In this document: one piece after another, positions 58,915 to 64,000 of the stretch
Layout: each line of letters starts with the position of its first letter
Numbering within the stretch: position 1 is the first letter of the stretch
DNA from: Pyrrhosoma nymphula
Taxonomy: Eukaryota; Arthropoda; Insecta; Odonata; Coenagrionidae
Direction: 5' to 3'
Length of the DNA stretch: 64,000 nt
NCBI GenBank assembly: GCA_963573305.1
Contig: OY754338.1
Coordinates: 21,326,192 to 21,390,191 of the forward strand
Notes under the pieces: generated by a model
What the model saw: only the letters and a program-made list of their open reading frames with translations
Databases searched by the model: none
What the model was told of the DNA's origin: nothing
Translations under genes and position numbers: made by a program

Positions 58915-59085
58915 TGCATGAAAGGCGGAGGCATTGAGGGAAAGACTCTCACCCCATTCCTCGCCCGCGACCCTAATTCACCGTGAATGCTTTGGAATGC
59001 GATCGTTATTTAACATATCACTAGTCATAGCGCCCAGGGTTTGCATAGGAAGGAGCAGGGACAGTACGCGAGGAAAATCAATAGT
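58915..59085. repeat. Direct repeat, right copy (partner 57,495-57,655)
   Basis: Same orientation as the left copy, offset about 1.43 kb, with clear drift between copies. Confidence 0.65.
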
Positions 59086-60394
59086 GAAAATTTAGATCTC
59101 CTAACATCTATAACTTTCAATCGTTTTCCCCTTTAAATAAATATATTACGGTAGTTTTCCCAATACATCCATAAATTATTATTCTATCCTGGCTATCGGT
59201 CTGCTGTGTATAAATAGATAAACGGTGTCATAGGGACGAGTATGAGTCTAGACAATCCTTTCTTCAACATAACCACTCGCCAGAGTTACAATTGTGAAAA
59301 TTAATATTATAGACTTTTTTATAAAATATGACGAATGATAAGAATACATCCATATGTACATATTGACAAAAATTAATTACCTGTGTGAAAGATATGTGAA
59401 AGTTTGGAAAAAATGTAGAATTGCAAGCTGGCATCCTTAACAAAAAAACACTCAAAATGGAAGTAGGTATACGTTTTCACACAAAGGAAATTGAATATTT
59501 TGGTTATTAAAGAGAGGTGAAAATAGGTAAAAAGTAGTGAAACATTTAGTGAAATCATGCACTGAAAATAATAGTAATGAGAAAAAGAGAGAGTCATTAG
59601 AGCGTAAACAAATAAATGGTGAGAGCCAAACAATAATTTTAAATAAAATAAAGGTTAATATAAATACATATATAAACTATAAATTAAAGTAACTAATAAA
59701 TTTACTTACGTAAATTTTAAATGAAAGTACTGTAATTACAACAGACTCCCAGCCCAAGTGCCCAGGCTCGAAGCCAGATAGTTGCGCAGATTTATCAGCA
59801 GAAACCCAATACCTATTTGCAATCAGTGTGAATGGCACTTCAGGTGCAGTACTCCATCTGTTGGACGGTGAAACTGAGAATCCTTGGGTGCGTATATTTT
59901 TTATTACAGACTTCTTTCGATGCCACGTTTATTACATTCTCTCTATCCTTCCTACATTCCCGAGGCTACATTCCCGTGATCAACTTACGAGGTGCAAGTG
60001 CTCTCAGCTGTCCGTTTACTCCAAAAGACAATCAATTAAGATATTTCTCACAGACAAAATTGCCAATGGTTTTAGTGAAGACTTAGCAAGCACGCGGATT
60101 GTTATTTCCCATCATATTTGCGTGAGTTAAAGATAATTTCCAAATATAATACAGGAATAGCATTCATAAAAGAGCAGAAAATAATTGTACCAACTGAAGA
60201 AGTAATCCTAAGGTCAATAGGTCAACTCCGTACGGAAGACCTACGCTGAGCGAGGTTACCTAGTCAATGGTAGTCGAACGTGACTGAGGATTTTGCAAAT
60301 CACCTCCCGAATCTTTGACAATTATGACGGTAACCAAATCTGATCCGCGTAGATTCGTCTCTGGATTTACACCGGGTAAAATTGGTTAAAAGTA
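59086..60394. other. Intergenic, nothing recognised
   Basis: AT-rich. The frames at 59,828-60,130 lack recognisable motifs. Confidence 0.45.
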
Positions 60395-60399
60395 CCGAC

Positions 60400-60440
60400 G
60401 CGACGTTTCGACGGACGACTCGTCCATCGTCTTCAGGGTA
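60400..60440 (-). ncRNA. Hammerhead-ribozyme-like core (candidate relic)
   Basis: On the minus strand: CTGAAGA (60,436-60,430), a strong stem CGATGGACG-AGT-CGTCCGTC, GAAA (60,409-60,406), C, then GTC (60,404-60,402). These are the conserved boxes of a type I hammerhead. Stem III is the self-complementary ACGT with no loop, so it would need a dimer. The base after CTGAAGA does not close stem II in the usual G-C way. Activity is not shown. Confidence 0.4.
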
Positions 60441-60837
60441 AATGTAGTTGAATTAAAGTACGGCAAGCTTATAATAGTCCAACAATCTGGTAACTACAGA
60501 TTGGTCGGAGGATGAAAATTAAAAACTTCGAAAACGGGAAGGAGTATTCGTATTATTAGCCATTTAATACTTGGACATGCCGAAAAATCTGCTTTTGCTG
60601 AACACAGAATTAGTCTTGAGCACAGGATTAAATGGGATAATGCCAAAATTATTTGCCAATCCGACAGTTATTGTAACTGTTGGATGGACCAGGGATGGAC
60701 TGGCGAAGGAAGCCTTTGAGATCAGGCCAACGCCAACCCGGTGGATATCCCGAAAAGATTTTTCGCTAAACATTCACTGGGAAAGCATTAACTTTTTTCA
60801 ATGGTCAGGCGAAATATGATGTAACTCCTTCATGATT

Positions 60838-61006
60838 GTTCAAAAAGGAAAGACAATGGCAGGTTCCACAGATATTTTATTTGCGACCAGTTTCGATACA
60901 AGGTATTATCATCAGGCACTCAACTAGTGAACTATGTTTTGAAGTGCCGAATGGTCACAAATAAAATATCTGTGGAACCTGTCATTGTCTTTCCTTTTTG
61001 AACCAT
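60838..61006. repeat. Foldback element with about 58-bp arms
   Basis: GTTCAAAAAGGAAAGACAAT and GGCAGGTTCCACAGATATTT at left are mirrored by AAATATCTGTGGAACCTGTC and ATTGTCTTTCCTTTTTGAAC at right. The arms agree at nearly every base. The central part carries a hammerhead-like core on the minus strand and a damaged one on the plus strand. Confidence 0.85.
60882..60920 (-). ncRNA. Hammerhead-ribozyme-like core, best copy in the window
   Basis: On the minus strand: CTGATGA (60,915-60,909), a weak stem (ATAC-CTT-GTAT), GAAA (60,894-60,891), CTGG, then GTC (60,887-60,885). C3 to A9, G12-A14, the A15.1-U16.1 pair and C17 of the hammerhead numbering are all met. Stem I has only about three pairs (TGC with GCA) and stem II has unpaired bases at its foot, so it is probably a relic or needs a dimeric form. 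Confidence 0.45.
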
Positions 61007-61879
61007 TAAATTTTTTTAAATAAAAACTTATATTTGCTGGCAACTGGAAAGGCATGGTTAAAAAAGTAACGCTTAATAATAAATGCATGCAAATTGAAAG
61101 ATAATACAAGCAATAAATGTTTCACGATAAACATCGCGCTCTTTGTCAACACAGCGTTGCATAAAAGCGTCATCAAATGGTAAATATAAAATATTGAAAT
61201 TTCCGTTAAATTAACCCTGATTGGAGTTTCATAGCAATGCGTTATGAGAAGAGAAAGGTCACCGGACCAACATTCATTCGTTTCTTTTAACTTATAAGAT
61301 TTAATTTAAATTTTATTATGACAGACTTTAAATTCTTTAATTTTTGCTACAGATAATCCTTTCGGTTCTTCCTCCGGGCTTGGGTCTCCATGTTGTCCAA
61401 ATTTTTTATGTCCGTCTTGGGCATTGTTTTCAGGGCAGTTGAGTGTCAAGAAAAAAATTTTCCTGACACAGCCTTGCAGACAATGCCCATGTAGGATATC
61501 GAAACTTCGGCCACCATGGATACCAACACCCAGGGAAAGATTTTTTCCATATTTGTTTATAATGATTAAAATAGATTATTTACGACATTAATATACCTCA
61601 CGACATAAAAAGTAATGGCATATTTTCTTTCATCAAAGGGATAAAATTGTTGGACAACACTTCACTCACCCGCTGGTTTAGTACCATATTTGACAGAGAT
61701 TCATCTTTGTCAAAATTTTGAATTGTCCTCTGGCCTCCAAGGTGACTGAGTGCAATAATTTTGACTTTTTCACCAAAATATGTGTAAGCTAAGCCTCTCT
61801 CGCTCCTTAAAATAATGCAAATTGTCGTAATTTATTCTCCATATAATACGGTAACGGTTTTACCGTCGCGCTTTAGTTA
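61007..61879. other. Intergenic, nothing recognised
   Basis: AT-rich. A short inverted pair (GTGTCAAGAAAAAAATTT / AAATTTTCCTGACAC-like) lies near 61,453. Confidence 0.45.
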
Positions 61880-62760
61880 GGGTCCCCTCGCGTCCTTGTG
61901 CGTCCAGCGCTTGTCTTTTGTTTGTTTTTTCCCCTTTTCATTCCCCACCCCCTTTTTCCTGGGGAGACGAACTGCTCTGGATGCTCCTACGGCCAAGGTC
62001 AGTGATGTCACCGACGACGGGAGGGTATGTTTCCCCCTCCCTCCCACGTCGTTACCAGTGTCAAGTGGCCCATGGGGCGAGTAGTATTTTACCCCAATGT
62101 GTGGGGATTCCCCAGGTTCCCCACCCCCTGTTTCCCATGTGGTGTGCCCACGGACGCCACCCCCCCCCCCCCCACATTTGTGGGTATTTAAGGGCGGTGA
62201 GCGCTCTGCATCGGGGGAGAATACATTTGTAATTGGTTGCGGGAGGCTATGCCTCCAGGGAGATTATACTAGTCACTGGTGGCGAGAGGCGAAGCGTGTG
62301 CAGATCCTGGAGCGACACGGAGTCGGAGGAAGAGTCCGAGTGAGAGCCGCTACGCTTCCACCCGCTGGTAAAGGGCATAAGCGTGGAAGTACGTCAGCGA
62401 GCAGCCGGACCTTCCGATCGACGCACGACAGCATCATTTCTTCCCGGGACCCGAGCGCAGCGAAGCCACTTTTGGTGGCCGTGCTACGGTCCAACACGAG
62501 AAGTCGGTGCGTCGATGGTCGCAACTCATCCCTGTCATCGCTTCATCCCTGGATCTCCACGTAAGCCGTCACGAACCGCCATACCCCCCCTCCTTTCCCC
62601 CCCTCCTTCAGCGTGGAAAAACCGCTTCACTCCAAGGAATCTTAGGTTGTGGAACACTTGAAAGCAGCCCTAAGATCCTTCATCCTAAATAAATCCATTT
62701 TTGTGCAGTGTATTTGGCCTTCGGGCGTCAAAGTGTTCATCTCGCTAGAGGAATCACTAC
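61880..62760 (+). promoter_or_regulatory. GC-rich block with promoter-like elements; possible LTR or CpG-rich promoter
   Basis: Clearly GC- and CpG-richer than its neighbours. It has a C14 run (about 62,160-62,174), then GGGTATTTAAGGGCGG (about 62,184), like a TATA box. GC-rich DNA runs to a C/T-rich tract (62,580-62,620) and CCTAAATAAATCC (about 62,686), a polyadenylation-like signal. Promoter, transcribed GC-rich part and AATAAA about 500 bp apart would fit an LTR. I could not find matching TG...CA ends with a target duplication, and no protein frame here is recognisable. A promoter or first exon of a host gene is the alternative. Confidence 0.3.
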
Positions 62761-64000
62761 CCTATGCGGCCCATGCCGTGCGAGTTATTAATTGTACCAG
62801 TTTATTTTTCTTTATTATGTCATTGTAGGGTTTCGTCTTCATCCATATCATTTGTAACAATCATCAACATTTTCATCTCATGCCCATCAGGGAATTTATC
62901 AGATTTTGTTTATAAATGTTACACATGTTGTTCATGTTCAGACAAGAGCCACAATAAATTGGTGTAAGAGGAATTGTTTGTGGTTCATCCCAGTTTCTGG
63001 GAAGGTTTGTCCCCATCAGTCCCTTATTAGACATTTGAATATTGAACGCCTCGGGGGGATCCTTTAATTTTATTTTGGATTCCGCGGAGTACGCCCATCG
63101 TTGGGCTTAAATGCGGATTTCTATGTGTGCGGCTGTTCCCCTAGTAAAATGCGGGTTAGGATGATGGTCCCGTCACAATATGTATTATTTCGAACACTCC
63201 GCGAGGAATGGGAACAATAGAATAGGAAAAATAGGAAAAGAATAGGGAAAAAATATAGCCCATGAATTTCTAACATGCAAAGGTTAGTGACAATGCAACA
63301 GGGCATTGTGATAATGATTTCTCTAGGTGAGTATAATGCTTAGAAATGGATGCTAGAGAATGAAACGTTATATTCATGTAAGTTTTTAGGAGCATTTATT
63401 ATTGCCACTTAATCATTATTAACAGGAAGCTTCACAATGTGTATTAATGGGTAAAGTAGTACGAGTTTAATATTATAGCGGATGATATTGTTCAAGCCCC
63501 AAAACAACATATTTAGGACAAACTAGAGCAAAAATAGATTAAGGAGAGGGGAACATTTCAGCATCAAAACTCGGCGCTCCATTAGACCAGAGAAAGTTCA
63601 AACAACAAAGAATCTTTCGTCACATTAATGAATGCACCCTACACAGATTTTTAGTCTCATTTCGTGATCCGCTTATTACTTTGCAAATGTCTGAAAAACC
63701 TTGGACTCTCATTTATTCACAGAAAGAACATACATTTAAAGAGACCGGATGAAAAATATACTAAAAAATAAATGTGGCCCACCTTTCGTTTAGGCACTGA
63801 CCACCATTTTTTATGTACTTAAATAGCAATTAAATTTCTAGTAACTACTAGTCCTCCCTCAAGAAGGGAAATATGGTATCTAATGCTTTATTTTATGACC
63901 TTTACAGCAAATTTTTCTCATTACGTTTTCGTGGAAGCACCTGAGAAAAGTTCATCTTATTGTTAGATTATTCTGTTGCGTTAGAAGAAAATAAGATTAC
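62761..64000. other. Intergenic, nothing recognised
   Basis: AT-rich to the window end, with no supported feature. Confidence 0.45.

Noticed and set aside
1..64000. CRISPR array, bacterial operon or phage
   Set aside because: No regularly spaced direct repeats and no ribosome-binding or operon structure. The introns and transposon types are eukaryotic.

Overview
This window looks like gene-poor nuclear DNA from an arthropod, most likely an insect. It is AT-rich and has no bacterial-style coding. Small introns are visible inside a transposase, and the repeat types (RTE and CR1-like LINEs, Ty1/copia, pogo, hAT, Transib, Penelope-like, Helitron-like) fit an arthropod. I cannot name the species. 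I found no host protein-coding gene, rRNA, tRNA gene or CRISPR array that I can support. Nearly everything recognisable is a mobile element, whole, broken or nested.

Layout. 1-3573: the 3' part of a decayed Ty1/copia element (protease, integrase, reverse transcriptase, RNase H, start of a 3' LTR). 3.6-11.3 kb: mostly unique DNA with two RTE LINE scraps (5.07 and 8.45 kb), a foldback repeat (6.41 kb) and CT-rich DNA (10.2 kb). 11.35-15.32 kb: a pogo-family DNA transposon on the minus strand, itself interrupted by an RTE LINE. 15.64 kb: a foldback made of two head-to-head tRNA-like units. 16.96-22.90 kb: a three-level nest. A hAT element is interrupted by a Transib (RAG1-like) transposon with 740-bp inverted repeats and a perfect 5-bp target duplication. 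That transposon is interrupted in turn by an RTE LINE with its own 15-bp target duplication. 25.8-26.45 kb: a near-perfect palindrome and a second foldback. 29.6-31.2 kb: purine-rich DNA and diverged direct repeats. 35-39 kb: low-complexity tracts, microsatellites and a LINE 3' end. 41-49.5 kb: CR1-like and RTE LINE pieces plus related foldbacks. 52.8-53.4 kb: a Penelope-like element remnant with inverted arms. 55.3-56.45 kb: an RTE scrap followed by a Helitron-like element. 57.5-59.1 kb: a direct repeat surrounding AT-rich DNA that carries a solo LTR. 60.4-61.0 kb: two hammerhead-ribozyme-like cores. 61.9-62.75 kb: a GC-rich block with promoter-like features.

The two most interesting signals are these. 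First, the Transib element at 17,882-21,949 has termini that read CACAGTG, the same as the V(D)J heptamer consensus, with a nonamer-like motif 22 bp inward. Its right 740 bp is an inverted copy of its left end and has replaced the C-terminal part of the transposase gene. Second, several foldback repeats that look unrelated (26.3, 41.1, 47.3-47.6, 52.9-53.3, 60.4 and 60.9 kb) share an arrangement of CTGANGA-like box, short stem, GAAA and often GTC. This is the layout of hammerhead ribozymes, which are known from Penelope-like retroelements, and one of these loci does encode a Penelope-like C-terminus.
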